Origin: JALZKA01 sp963786495
GTDB lineage: Bacteria > Actinomycetota > Thermoleophilia > Solirubrobacterales > 70-9
Assembly (NCBI GenBank): GCA_963786495.1
Contig: CAWAZL010000002.1
Coordinates: 1,498,471-1,562,470 of the forward strand
Length of the DNA stretch: 64,000 bases
Direction: 5' to 3'
Under the pieces are notes generated by a model, which saw nothing but the letters and a program-made list of their open reading frames with translations, made no database searches and had not been told where the DNA came from. Shown piece by piece: positions 8,479 to 17,350 of this stretch; the first letter of the stretch is position 1; every line of letters begins with the position of its first letter. Made by a program: the position numbers and the translations under genes.

Positions 8479-9300
8479 TCAGGAGGTCAGTGAGCCCATC
8501 CTTGTCGTCGCCCCGCCTCGGCTGAGGAACTTGATCAATTGCCAGGCGCCGAAGACCGCCAGGATCTGCGCCACCGCGATCACGGTCGATGCCGCGTTCA
8601 CCAACGGAAGGTTCTCCGACTGGCGCAGGATCGAGAAGACCCACACCGGGAACGTCTGGTCGAAGCCGCCGGTGAAGAACGAGATCTCGAAGTTGTTGAA
8701 GGACCAGGCGAAGGCGAAGATCCCTGCAGCCGCGAGTGAGGGGGCGATCTGCGGAATCACCACGTATCGGAGCATCTGAAGCTGCGAGGCGCCGAGGTCG
8801 ATGGCGGCCTCCTCGAGTGATCGCTGGAAGCGGACGAGGCCGGCCGAGACGATCGCCACCACCAGCGGGAACGTCACCACAAGGTGCATCAGGGCGACGG
8901 TCTTGAGCGAGAGCGAGACCCGGAACTCGCTGAAGAAGATCAGCCCGGCTACGCCGATTATCAGCCAGGGGACCACAAGCACAGCGCCGTGCAGTCCGGC
9001 GATGGCTCCGCGGCCGAAGAACCGGAGGCGCGTGAGCCCCCAGGCGGCAGCCGTGCCGAGCACGAGTGAGATCGCGGTGACAAACGAAGCTACGACGACC
9101 GAGTTCACGATCGCGTCCTTCGCCTGCTCGTTGTTCCAGGCGTCCTTGTACCAGTGGGTTGTGAACCCCTCCCAGGGCAGGGAGATGATCGAGGAGTCGT
9201 TGAACGAGAACAGCGCCAGCATCAGCACCGGCCCGAAAAGGACCACCATGACGACGGCCACCAGGGTGGCGCTGGCCACCCTGGGAGCCTTGCGGCGCAT
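8479..9300 (-). CDS. ABC transporter permease, PotC-like
   Basis: This is the second permease of the importer, with about six hydrophobic segments and an EAA loop (EEAAIDLGASQLQMLRYV...P). I favour the ATG at 9300 (MRRKAP), which starts 9 bases after the upstream binding-protein stop. An upstream ATG at 9333 would overlap that gene by 25 bases, and neither has a convincing Shine-Dalgarno. It would pair with the PotB-like protein to form the channel of a polyamine-type importer. Confidence 0.88.
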   Translation of the reverse strand: MRRKAPRVASATLVAVVMVVLFGPVLMLALFSFNDSSIISLPWEGFTTHWYKDAWNNEQAKDAIVNSVVVASFVTAISLVLGTAAAWGLTRLRFFGRGAIAGLHGAVLVVPWLIIGVAGLIFFSEFRVSLSLKTVALMHLVVTFPLVVAIVSAGLVRFQRSLEEAAIDLGASQLQMLRYVVIPQIAPSLAAAGIFAFAWSFNNFEISFFTGGFDQTFPVWVFSILRQSENLPLVNAASTVIAVAQILAVFGAWQLIKFLSRGGATTRMGSLTS

Positions 9301-9308
9301 GCGTGTGG

Positions 9309-10388
9309 TTATTGGGCGAGGACTTCCTGCCATGCGCGGTCATACACGTCGGCGTTTTCGGGCTCGGTCTGCGCGATCGCTTCCTCGAGGTTCGTTGGAT
9401 CCGCGGAATCCAGGTACTGCTCATCGAGCAACTCCAGCGCATCCGGATTCATCGCAACGAAGCCCAGCTCGGCGGAGATCGCCTGTGCCTCGGCCGATGC
9501 GTAGTAGTCCATGAGCTTGTAGGCGGCGTCGGTGTTCTCCGCCTTCGAAGTGATTGCCAGTCCGCAAACCCAGGACAGCGCGCCTTCGGTTGGGGCGACC
9601 CATTCGACCGGCAGGCCGTCGTCGATCATCGCCTCCGCAGTGCCGCGGCCACCATCGGCGATCAAGACCTCGCCTGACTTGAACAGGTTCACCATCGAGG
9701 CGTCGGATTCAGCGAACGCGCGGAAGTTGTCGCGGTTGTCAAGCAGGTTCTGCTTTGCCTGCTCGACTTCCTCGTCGGTGAGGTTCATGGGGTCGTCCAG
9801 GCCGATGGCCATGGCCGACGCCGCGATCGCGGTGAGCGGCGTCGCCTCGAGCGCAACCTGACCCGCGTTGGCGGAGTCGAATAGCGCCTGGTAAGAGTCG
9901 ATGTCGCTCCCGAGCTCGTCGGTGTTCACGATCAAGCCATGCGGGCCGGCGGACGCGGGGACGAAGAGGACCTCGCCGTTTTCGTCGCGCACCTCGTCCG
10001 CATCGGAGAACGCGAGCTTGTCGAACTCTTCGAAGGCCTCGGGATCGACGGGCCGGATGAGGTTGCGCGCGAGGAGCGGTTCCATCTCGTCCGTGCACAC
10101 CTCCACCACGTCGGCCTCGAAGCCACCGGCAAGCTTCGCCGCTGCGGCCTTGTTCGAGTCGAAGGTCGCAACCTCGAGCTCGACGTCCGGGTTCGCCTCC
10201 CTGAACGGGTCGAGCATCTCGTCCGGAACGGTGTCGCCATATGCAAAGACGCGGAGAGTGCCCGTGGCCGGAGACTCCATGTCCTTCGGCGCCGGCGCGA
10301 CCGTCGCATCACCGTCACTCGTGCCGCCACCGCACCCCGCCGCAGCGGCCGCGAACACAATCGCCGACACCATCGCCATCCGTTTCAT
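9309..10388 (-). CDS. Extracellular solute-binding lipoprotein, PotD-like (copy 1)
   Basis: This 359-residue binding protein has a lipoprotein signal ending in AAAAAGCGGG, then a two-lobe periplasmic-binding fold (TGTLRVFAYGD, LAGGFEADVVEV, SWVCGLAITS). It captures the imported substrate outside the membrane and delivers it to the permeases. The ATG at 10388 is preceded by an AGGAGAG ribosome site, so the longer upstream frame is not used. It is clearly homologous along its whole length to the next gene upstream, so the pair is a tandem duplication. Confidence 0.88.
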   Translation of the reverse strand: MKRMAMVSAIVFAAAAAGCGGGTSDGDATVAPAPKDMESPATGTLRVFAYGDTVPDEMLDPFREANPDVELEVATFDSNKAAAAKLAGGFEADVVEVCTDEMEPLLARNLIRPVDPEAFEEFDKLAFSDADEVRDENGEVLFVPASAGPHGLIVNTDELGSDIDSYQALFDSANAGQVALEATPLTAIAASAMAIGLDDPMNLTDEEVEQAKQNLLDNRDNFRAFAESDASMVNLFKSGEVLIADGGRGTAEAMIDDGLPVEWVAPTEGALSWVCGLAITSKAENTDAAYKLMDYYASAEAQAISAELGFVAMNPDALELLDEQYLDSADPTNLEEAIAQTEPENADVYDRAWQEVLAQ

Positions 10389-10402
10389 CGCAACTCTCCT
10401 CT

Positions 10403-11485
10403 TCACTGTGCTTGGAACTCTCTGAACGCCCTGACCCACTCGTCGTAGTTGGGCGGCTCGGTCTCCGCGATCGCGTTCTCGATCGAGGCGGGATCGGCCG
10501 TCTCCCGGTGCTCGGGCCCGACAAGTTCGATTGCCTTCGGGTTCGTCACGACGTAGCCGCCCTCCGCGCGGATCGCCTGCGCCTCCGCCGAGGCCTGCCA
10601 GTTGATGAGCCGGTAGGCAGCATCCAGGTTCTGAGCGTCGCTGGTGATGGCCAGTCCGCAGACCCAGGAGAGGGGGCGCTCTTCAGGCGCAACCCAGCGG
10701 GCGTCGACGCCGGTCTCTTGGATGCGCTCAGTCAGGCCAGGCCCCCCGTCCGCGAGCACGATTTCGCCCGATCGAAAGAGGTTCACGACGTCCGCGTCGG
10801 ATCGCCACAGCGTGCGGAACTGGTCGCGGTTTTCGATCAGGTGCTGTTTGACCTGCTCAAGCTCGTCCGCACTTAGCTCCATCGGCTCTTCGATCCCCAG
10901 CGCCAGAGCGGTCTCGGCGATCGCGGGCAGCGGGTAGTCCGCCTCCAGCGCCACGCGGTCGGCGAACTGCGGGTCGAACAGGTCCGTGAACGAGTCGACC
11001 TCGCCGGGTTCCACCTCGGCCGCGTCGTAGATGAGGCCTTGCGGGCCGGCCGAGAGTGGGACCAGCATCGCGTTCTTGCCATCCAGGACCCCGGGGGAGT
11101 CCGTGAAGACGAGGTCATCCCAGTCGGGCACCCCCTGCGTGTCGAGCGGCCTGATCAGGTTTCGCGCCGTCAGCGGGCTCATCTCGTCCAGGCACACCTC
11201 GACTACGTCTGCCTCGAAGCCGCCCGCAAGCTTCGCGGCGGCCTCCTGGTTGGAGCCGAAGCTGGCGGTTTCGAGCTCGAGGTCGGGGTTCGCTTCGCGG
11301 AACGGGTCGAGCAGGGAGTCGGTCAGCGTGTCCTGATAGGCGAACACGCTCAGGGTTCCGGTCGCCGGAGCCTCGGGATCTTCAGGAGCCTCCGCGATGG
11401 TCGCGGGCTCGTTGGTGCCGCCTCCACACGCAGCGAGAAGTACGGCGAAAAGGGTCAATCCGCAAGCGGCGCATAGACGGGTCAC
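10403..11485 (-). CDS. Extracellular solute-binding lipoprotein, PotD-like (copy 2)
   Basis: This 360-residue paralogue of the adjacent binding protein has lipobox LLAACGGG and shares the blocks ATGTLSVFAYQD, LDPFREANPDLELE, KLAGGFEADVVEVC and SWVCGLAITS. Its start overlaps the stop of the ATPase by 4 bases and its stop lies 14 bases before copy 1. The pair have diverged in the region between lobes. They may therefore recognise related but different compounds, or one may be redundant. Confidence 0.88.
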   Translation of the reverse strand: MTRLCAACGLTLFAVLLAACGGGTNEPATIAEAPEDPEAPATGTLSVFAYQDTLTDSLLDPFREANPDLELETASFGSNQEAAAKLAGGFEADVVEVCLDEMSPLTARNLIRPLDTQGVPDWDDLVFTDSPGVLDGKNAMLVPLSAGPQGLIYDAAEVEPGEVDSFTDLFDPQFADRVALEADYPLPAIAETALALGIEEPMELSADELEQVKQHLIENRDQFRTLWRSDADVVNLFRSGEIVLADGGPGLTERIQETGVDARWVAPEERPLSWVCGLAITSDAQNLDAAYRLINWQASAEAQAIRAEGGYVVTNPKAIELVGPEHRETADPASIENAIAETEPPNYDEWVRAFREFQAQ

Positions 11486-12573
11486 GCTGCTGGCTCACCG
11501 CCTTCGACGACGAGGCTGTGGCGAGCGGCCCAGCTCAGTTCGATGCGGTCTCCGGCCCCGCCGGTCGACACGTAGTCGTCGTTCAGTTCGTGGACGACGA
11601 GCCGCTCGCCGGTCGGAAGCTCGACAAGGACCTGCGAGAGGGACCCGAGGTAGATGCGCTCGACGATCTCGCCAACGACCCAGGAGCGAGCCGGATCGTC
11701 ATCGATCCCACCAATCCTGATCTTCTCCGGCCGGACCGTGATCTGGATCGAGTCGCCGGCGGGGTTGGCGCAGTCGACGCAGATCCGCATTCCTTCACCC
11801 AGGTCCATGACCGCGAGGTCGCCTGCGCGCTCGGTGATGCTGACCTGGAGCGCGTTCGAGGTGCCGATAAAGCCGGCCACGAACGATGTCTTGGGTCGCT
11901 CATAGAGCGAGCGGGGGTCGGCCAGCTGCTGGACCTTGCCCGCGTCCATGATCGCGATGCGGTCCGACATCGTGAGCGCTTCCTCCTGGTCGTGCGTGAC
12001 GTAGACGAAGGTGGTGCCCGTGGACTTCTGGATCCGCTTCAGCTCAAACTGCATCTCGCGCCGGAGCTTCAGGTCGAGCGCTCCAAGGGGCTCATCGAGC
12101 AGCAACGCAGCCGGCCGGTTGACCAAGGCGCGGGCGAGCGCGACGCGCTGGCGCTGACCGCCGGACAGCTCGCCGGGCCTACGGTCCGCCAGTCCTTCCA
12201 GCCTTACGATCGAGAGCATCTCGTCCGTCCGCCCTGCGATCTCAGCACGCCCGACGTGCTTGAGCTTCAGGCCGAAGCCGACGTTGTCGGCGACCGTCAT
12301 GTGCGGAAACAGGGCGTAGTCCTGGAAGACCATGTTCACGTTTCGCTTCTTGGGCGAGACGTACGTCACGTCTTCTCCGTCGAGGAGGACTCGGCCCTCG
12401 TCTGGCTCTTCGAAGCCGGCGATCATGCGCAGGGTCGTCGTCTTGCCGCAGCCGCTTGGCCCCAGTAGCGAGAAGAACTCGCCGGCCGCGATCTCCAGCG
12501 ACACCCCGTCGACAGCCGCCTTTCCGTCGAACCTGCGGCTGACCCCGTCGAGGACGATCATCGCGTCGCTCAT
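11482..12573 (-). CDS. ABC transporter ATPase, PotA-like
   Basis: The 363-residue ATPase has Walker A GPSGCGKTT (38-46), the Q-loop in MVFQDYALFP, signature LSGGQRQRV (136-144), Walker B ALLLDEP (156-162) and an H-loop in VTHDQEEA. A C-terminal TOBE-type domain follows (FVAGFIGTSN, ITVRPEKIRIG), as in importers of the spermidine/putrescine, iron and sugar groups. It energises the two permeases. Start and stop overlap its neighbours (ATGA at both ends), so it is embedded in one operon with glycerate kinase upstream and the binding proteins downstream. Confidence 0.92.
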   Translation of the reverse strand: MSDAMIVLDGVSRRFDGKAAVDGVSLEIAAGEFFSLLGPSGCGKTTTLRMIAGFEEPDEGRVLLDGEDVTYVSPKKRNVNMVFQDYALFPHMTVADNVGFGLKLKHVGRAEIAGRTDEMLSIVRLEGLADRRPGELSGGQRQRVALARALVNRPAALLLDEPLGALDLKLRREMQFELKRIQKSTGTTFVYVTHDQEEALTMSDRIAIMDAGKVQQLADPRSLYERPKTSFVAGFIGTSNALQVSITERAGDLAVMDLGEGMRICVDCANPAGDSIQITVRPEKIRIGGIDDDPARSWVVGEIVERIYLGSLSQVLVELPTGERLVVHELNDDYVSTGGAGDRIELSWAARHSLVVEGGEPAA

Positions 12574-13934
12574 TCCGGGGCTCCCACCGCGATTACGAAC
12601 ATGTCGTTCACGTTCGTCTGGGTCGGCCCGGTGACGATCTGGTCTCCAAGGTTCGCCAGGGCATCACCTGTGCGGTGCTCCGCGACTGCCGCCGCGAGAT
12701 CAATCCCTGCTGCCCGAGCGCGCTCCGCGGTGAGACCGTCCACCACCGCTCCGGCGGCGTCGGTGCCGCCGTCCGAGCCGTCGGTGTCGATGAAGCAGGC
12801 GGAGATCGGCGCGCCGCTTTCGAGATGGAGGGCCGCCGCCGCGGCGGCCTCCTGGTTCGGTCCCCCCGCGCCGAAGGACCCCCCGGACCCGTTCGACGCG
12901 AGGGTCACAGTGGACTCGCCACCGCACCCGACCAAGACACATGGAGCCGCGGCGGGCGCGCCGTCACGGGCACAGTTCGCGGCAAGTTCTGCGAGATGCC
13001 GGCCGACGAAGCTCGCCTCGCCTTCCAGTTCCGTGGAGACCACGTGGGCGCTGACGCCTGCGGCCCGCGCCTCGGCAGCCATCGCCTCACAGACCCCGGC
13101 GCCGTTGACAAGCATCACCGTCTGCGGCTCGGTGGTTAGGTGGGGTGAGTGCGCGGCGTCGCTGGCCAAGTGGTCGCGGATGCTCGGGGGCAGCTCGTCC
13201 CACAGCCCCCGGCGGTGGAGGATCTCAAGCGCGTCCTCAACGGTCGATGTGTCTTGAACGCTCGGGTCCGTGATCGCATCGAGCACATCCCCGGCAACGT
13301 CGGAAACGGTGAGGCTGACCAGGCGCGCCGGAGCGACGCGAGCAGCCAAGCGCCCGCCCTTGATCGCCGAGACGTGCTTTCGCACCGCGTTGACTTCGAC
13401 GATAGGAGCGCCGGAGCCGAGCAGAAGCTCATGGAGCCGCCTCTTCTCGGCTTGGGTCACTCCCTCGGGCGGAAGGCTTGTGAGCGCCGAGCTTCCGCCC
13501 GTGAACACTGCGATCGCCAGGTCATCGGGGCCCAGGTCGTCAACAAGTTCCATGACGCGCCGTGCCGCGGCTTCCGAGCGCTCGGTAGGCAGGGGGTGAT
13601 CGGCCAGCATCACCTCGATCCGGTCGAGCGCGATCGCGTCCGCTCCGTTGCGGACCACGACGGCTCCGCCTTCGAGCCGGTCGCCCAGGATGCTCTCGAG
13701 CGTGGATGCGATCGCGAGGGTGGCCTTGCCTGAGCCGACGACGACGACTCGCGCACCGGGCGCCAGGGCGTACTCGCGTCCAGCGAAAGCGACACCGCTG
13801 TCGGTCAGCTCAACCGCCTCCGTCGTCGCAACGCGGACGTCGCATGCCTCGAGCCCTGCGGCGGCCACCCGCAGCGCCAAAGCGCGCACATCCGCCATTC
13901 CGGTTGCCGCCAGTTCCGCCGAGTTCGAGATCAC
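12570..13934 (-). CDS. Glycerate 2-kinase (DUF4147/MOFRL family)
   Basis: This 454-residue protein has the N-terminal DUF4147 fold (VVVGSGKATLAIA, LADHPLPTERSEAAARRVMEL, FTGGSSALTSLPPEGVT, EVNAVRKHVSAIKGGRLA). The C-terminal MOFRL region includes GGESTVTL, GGPNQEAAAAAAL and DTDGSDGGTDAAGAVVD. Family members use ATP to make 2-phospho-D-glycerate from D-glycerate. The GTG start (13932-13934) overlaps the enolase stop as GTGA, so the two are probably translated together. That pairing is logical, because its product is the enolase substrate. Confidence 0.88.
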   Translation of the reverse strand: MISNSAELAATGMADVRALALRVAAAGLEACDVRVATTEAVELTDSGVAFAGREYALAPGARVVVVGSGKATLAIASTLESILGDRLEGGAVVVRNGADAIALDRIEVMLADHPLPTERSEAAARRVMELVDDLGPDDLAIAVFTGGSSALTSLPPEGVTQAEKRRLHELLLGSGAPIVEVNAVRKHVSAIKGGRLAARVAPARLVSLTVSDVAGDVLDAITDPSVQDTSTVEDALEILHRRGLWDELPPSIRDHLASDAAHSPHLTTEPQTVMLVNGAGVCEAMAAEARAAGVSAHVVSTELEGEASFVGRHLAELAANCARDGAPAAAPCVLVGCGGESTVTLASNGSGGSFGAGGPNQEAAAAAALHLESGAPISACFIDTDGSDGGTDAAGAVVDGLTAERARAAGIDLAAAVAEHRTGDALANLGDQIVTGPTQTNVNDMFVIAVGAPE

Positions 13935-15208
13935 GCGGCGATCGCCGCCGGGAACACGTCGCCAGGGTAAGAGGCGGTGGCCCCGAGTTCCTCCTCGATG
14001 CGGATGAGGCGGTTGTACTTCGCTGTCCGCTCGCCGCGCACGGGGGCGCCGGTCTTGATCTGTCCGGCTCCCAGGGCAACCGCGAGGTCGGCGATGATCG
14101 GGTCCTCCGTCTCTCCGGAGCGTTCCGAGACGACCACGGTGTAGCCCGCGCGGTGCGCGATATCGGCGGCGTCGAGCGCCTCCGAGAGCGTCCCGATCTG
14201 GTTCACCTTCCAAAGCAGGGAGTTGGCGGCGCCCGCCTCGAGGCCGATCCGCAGGCGCTCGGGGTTGGTGACGAACAGGTCGTCTCCGACGATCTGGATC
14301 CCGCTTGCCTCGGTGAGCTCCGCGAACCCCTCGAAATCGTTCTCGTCCAGCGGGTCCTCGATCGTGACGACGTCGAACTCGCGGATCAGCTCCTGGTAGA
14401 GCTCGATCATCCCGTCGCGATCTCTCTTCGAGCCCGCGATGTCGTAGGTGCCTGAGTCCGCGTCGTAGTAGTGGGTTGCCGCGGCGTCGAGGCCGTATCG
14501 GAACCGCCCCTGGTGCCCGGCGTTCGCGACTGCCTCGTGCAGGAGGCCAAGCGCCTCGTGCGGGTCGGAGATAGCCGGCGCGTAGCCGCCCTCATCGCCC
14601 GTATTGAGAGCGCTCTTGCCGTAGCGCTCGAGGAGGATCTCGGCCAAGGCGAGGTTCACCTCGGTCGAGATCTGAAGGGCCTCGATGATCGACTCGGCAC
14701 CGACGGGGATGATGATGAACTCCTGGAAGTCCAGGTCGTTCGAGGCGTGCTTGCCGCCGTTGATCAGGTTGACGAGCGGAGCGGGCAGGACGTGCGCATT
14801 GGCGTTCAGCGCGCGGTAGAGGGGCACGCCCGCCGTTGCGGCCCGGGCACGGGCGGCGGCGAGAGAGACCCCGAGGATCGCGTTTGCGCCTAGGCGGGAC
14901 TTCTGCTCAGTGCCATCAAGAGCGATCAGGGCGGAGTCGAGCTCACGCTGCTCAGGAAGCTCCTTGCCGACCAGTGAGTCGCGGAGCTCGCCCTTGACGG
15001 CCTCGACTGCGCCGAGGACGCCGAAGCCGCCGAAGCGGGTGCCGCCGTCTCGGAGCTCCGTCGCCTCCATCGAGCCGGTCGAGCGGCCCGAGGGGACATC
15101 GGCCGTTGCGACCGTCCCGTCATCGAGAGCCAGATCGACCTGAACCGTGGGCAATCCACGGCAGTCGAGCACTTCGCGAGCGCTCAGGTTCGTGATTACG
15201 GGACTCAT
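13931..15208 (-). CDS. eno: Divergent enolase in a catabolic operon
   Basis: The 425-residue protein is of full enolase length and should convert 2-phosphoglycerate to phosphoenolpyruvate. Conserved sites include INGGKHASN and FQEF (His159/Glu168 equivalents), NTGDEGG, GLDAAATH, IEDPLDE, VGDDLFVTN, the catalytic lysine in KVNQIGTLSE and QIKTGAP. It departs from housekeeping enolase in DCRGLPTVQ (usually DSRGNPTVE), PSGRSTG (usually PSGASTG) and notably VSERSGETED. In the last, E362 replaces the His of the conserved SHRSGETED. Start and stop overlap the neighbouring GntR and kinase genes. It is likely a pathway-specific paralogue, with a canonical enolase elsewhere (inference). Confidence 0.88.
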   Translation of the reverse strand: MSPVITNLSAREVLDCRGLPTVQVDLALDDGTVATADVPSGRSTGSMEATELRDGGTRFGGFGVLGAVEAVKGELRDSLVGKELPEQRELDSALIALDGTEQKSRLGANAILGVSLAAARARAATAGVPLYRALNANAHVLPAPLVNLINGGKHASNDLDFQEFIIIPVGAESIIEALQISTEVNLALAEILLERYGKSALNTGDEGGYAPAISDPHEALGLLHEAVANAGHQGRFRYGLDAAATHYYDADSGTYDIAGSKRDRDGMIELYQELIREFDVVTIEDPLDENDFEGFAELTEASGIQIVGDDLFVTNPERLRIGLEAGAANSLLWKVNQIGTLSEALDAADIAHRAGYTVVVSERSGETEDPIIADLAVALGAGQIKTGAPVRGERTAKYNRLIRIEEELGATASYPGDVFPAAIAA

Positions 15209-15924
15209 ACGACCACCTTCTCTCCGGTCTGTTGTTGCCAGGCTTTTGTCAAGTTGTCCACCGCTTCGGCGAGATGCGCTCGGAAGAGGTCCTCGGCGCG
15301 CTGGGGGTCGCCGGCGCGCATTGCCGCGATCAGCTCCTCGTGCTCGGCGGCGACCTGTGAGGGCCGCTGGTAGTGCTCGCGAAGCTGCGCGAGGCAGAGC
15401 AGGACCTCGGACTCCACCGAGGAGTAGGCGCGAGCAAGCCGTGGAGATCCGGTCGCGTCGATGATCGCGCGGTGAAAGCGGAAGTCGGGCTCGACGACCG
15501 CGCGCCAAGGAGCGTCATCGGGAACGCCGGAGAGCTCGGCGACTGATTGCTCGGCGGCAGGGGGGACCTCGCCGCTGGCGACAACCAGACGGACCGCCTC
15601 TACCTCGAGGGCGGTGCGAAGGCGGAAAACGTCGATCAGATGAGCGGGGTCGAAGGTGGGAACCTGGACGCCGCGGTTCGGCTCGCGAAGCAAAAGGCCC
15701 TCGGAGATCAGGATCTGCGTCGCGGCGCGAAACGAGTGGCGGGCGATGCCGAGGCGCCCCGCGAACTCGGTTTCGCGAAGCCGGGTGCCCGCCTCGATCT
15801 GGCCATCAAGGATCATCTCGCGAAGCGCGTTGGCCGCGGCTTCGACGGTTGAGACGGTCGCGAGCTGGAGGGTCTCCGCAGGCTGTTCCTGCGCCGGTGT
15901 GGAGGGTGGATCTATTTTGACCAT
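15205..15924 (-). CDS. GntR family regulator, FCD type
   Basis: This 239-residue regulator has an N-terminal winged helix (LREMILDGQIEAGTRLRETEFAGRLGIARHSFRAATQILISEGL, about 35-78). The all-helical FCD sensor domain follows (DVFRLRTALEVEAVRLV, DFRFHRAIIDATGSPRLARAY, EHEELIAAMRAGD). FCD proteins usually bind a small organic acid through Asp/His residues. It is the first gene of the minus-strand operon, and its stop overlaps the enolase start. The inverted repeat at 15926-15950 begins two bases upstream of its start codon. Self-regulation and control of the whole cluster are therefore likely. Confidence 0.88.
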   Translation of the reverse strand: MVKIDPPSTPAQEQPAETLQLATVSTVEAAANALREMILDGQIEAGTRLRETEFAGRLGIARHSFRAATQILISEGLLLREPNRGVQVPTFDPAHLIDVFRLRTALEVEAVRLVVASGEVPPAAEQSVAELSGVPDDAPWRAVVEPDFRFHRAIIDATGSPRLARAYSSVESEVLLCLAQLREHYQRPSQVAAEHEELIAAMRAGDPQRAEDLFRAHLAEAVDNLTKAWQQQTGEKVVV

Positions 15925-15925
15925 G

Positions 15926-15950
15926 TGTCACATCATTCCACAATCTGACA
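15926..15950. promoter_or_regulatory. Inverted-repeat operator in divergent promoter
   Basis: TGTCACAT and ATCTGACA are separated by 9 bases (7 of 8 positions symmetric), in the 70-bp gap between the GntR gene and the second aminotransferase. The same architecture recurs at 17681-17705. An overlapping shorter palindrome ATGTG-T-CACAT covers 15923-15933. It is the likely GntR/FCD binding site for both directions. Confidence 0.65.
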
Positions 15951-15994
15951 AGATACGTCGAGTCGAGGTTCAACGAAGAGGAATTGAGGACTAA

Positions 15995-17350
15995 ATGAGC
16001 GGAGTCGAACGCGGCCGGATCGCCGAGTTGATGCAGCGCGAGGAAACGCGGTTTGCGGAAGCCAACCCCGAGTCAAAGCGCCTCCATGAGCGCGGCAAGG
16101 GCTCCCTTCTGGATGGCGTTCCCATGAATTGGATGACCCGCTGGCCAGGTGCCTTTCCTGTCTTCGTCGCAACCGCGCAGGGCGCGGACTTAACAGACGT
16201 CGACGGCAACGAGTACGCCGATCTCTGCCTGGGGGACACCGGCGCGATGACCGGCCACTCCCCGCCGGCGACGGTCGCGGCGGTCTCTGAGCGGGTCGCG
16301 AAGGGAATCACCGCAATGCTTCCGACTGAGGACGCTGTGCACGTCGGGGAAGAGATGAAGCGCCGCTTCGGTATGCCCAACTGGCAGTTCAGCTTGTCGG
16401 CGACCGACGCTAACCGCTTCGTAATCCGAATCTCGCGCGAGATCACCGGCCGTCCCAAGATCCTTGTGCATAACCACTGCTATCACGGCAGCGTCGACGA
16501 GACGATCACGACGCTCGTCGCCGGCGAGGTCCAGCTGCGGGAGGGCAACGTTGGCGCCCCGGTGGACCCGGCTGAGACCACCCGGATCGTCGAGATCAAC
16601 GACCTCGATGCCCTTGAGCGGGAGCTCGCCCACGAGGATGTCGCTTGCGTCTTGGTCGAACCGGCCCTGACGAACATCGGGATCGTTTTGGCAGACGACG
16701 GGTACCACGACCGCTTGCGCCAACTCACCCGCGAGACCGGCACCCTGCTGGTGATCGACGAGACCCACACTCTTTGTTGTGGCCCCGGTGGCTACACCGC
16801 AGTCGCAGGCCTGGAGCCGGATTTCATGACTATTGGCAAGTCGATCGCCGGTGGCGTCCCTATCGGCGCATACGGCTTCACCGACGAGATCGGGCAGCGA
16901 GTCAAAGACCACACGGTCCCCGTCGCGGCCGACGTGGGAGGCGTGGGAGGGACCCTGGCCGGCAACGCGCTGTCGCTTGCGGCGGCCCGCGCCACACTCG
17001 CGGACGTTCTCACCGACAACGCCTTCGAGCACATGATCACGCTGGGCGAGCGCTTCGAGGGCGCGGTCTCCGACACGATCGCCGAGCATTCGCTTCCCTG
17101 GTCGGTCACCCGGCTGGGATGCCGGGTGGAGTACATGTTCAGTCCCACGCCACCTCGGACCGGCGGCGAAGCGGCGGCCGCGCTCGATGAGGAGTTGGAC
17201 GCGCTCCTTCACCTCTACATGCTCAACCGCGGGATCCTGCTGACGCCGTTCCACATGATGGCGCTGATGTCGCCGGCGACGACCGAGGCGCATGTGGATC
17301 GCCACTCCGAGGCCTTCGCCGAGGCGGCGGCCGAGCTAACAAGTGCTTGA
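15995..17350 (+). CDS. Second class III aminotransferase (HemL-like)
   Basis: The 451-residue fold-type I PLP enzyme resembles the glutamate-1-semialdehyde aminomutase branch. Landmarks are DVDGNEYADLCLGDTGAMTGH, SATDANRFVIRISREITGR, HNHCYHGSVDE, VIDETHTL and MTIGKSIAGGVPIGAYG, with the PLP lysine at K282. It is not a tetrapyrrole gene by context: no hem genes are near. It is the first gene of the rightward unit, divergent from the GntR operon. Two class III enzymes in one locus suggest two transaminations, or one aminotransferase and one mutase or lyase (inference). Confidence 0.82.
   Translation: MSGVERGRIAELMQREETRFAEANPESKRLHERGKGSLLDGVPMNWMTRWPGAFPVFVATAQGADLTDVDGNEYADLCLGDTGAMTGHSPPATVAAVSERVAKGITAMLPTEDAVHVGEEMKRRFGMPNWQFSLSATDANRFVIRISREITGRPKILVHNHCYHGSVDETITTLVAGEVQLREGNVGAPVDPAETTRIVEINDLDALERELAHEDVACVLVEPALTNIGIVLADDGYHDRLRQLTRETGTLLVIDETHTLCCGPGGYTAVAGLEPDFMTIGKSIAGGVPIGAYGFTDEIGQRVKDHTVPVAADVGGVGGTLAGNALSLAAARATLADVLTDNAFEHMITLGERFEGAVSDTIAEHSLPWSVTRLGCRVEYMFSPTPPRTGGEAAAALDEELDALLHLYMLNRGILLTPFHMMALMSPATTEAHVDRHSEAFAEAAAELTSA

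Noticed and set aside
16190..17305. Large minus-strand frame within the second aminotransferase gene
   Set aside because: Antisense shadow: the plus-strand frame has the full PLP motif set.
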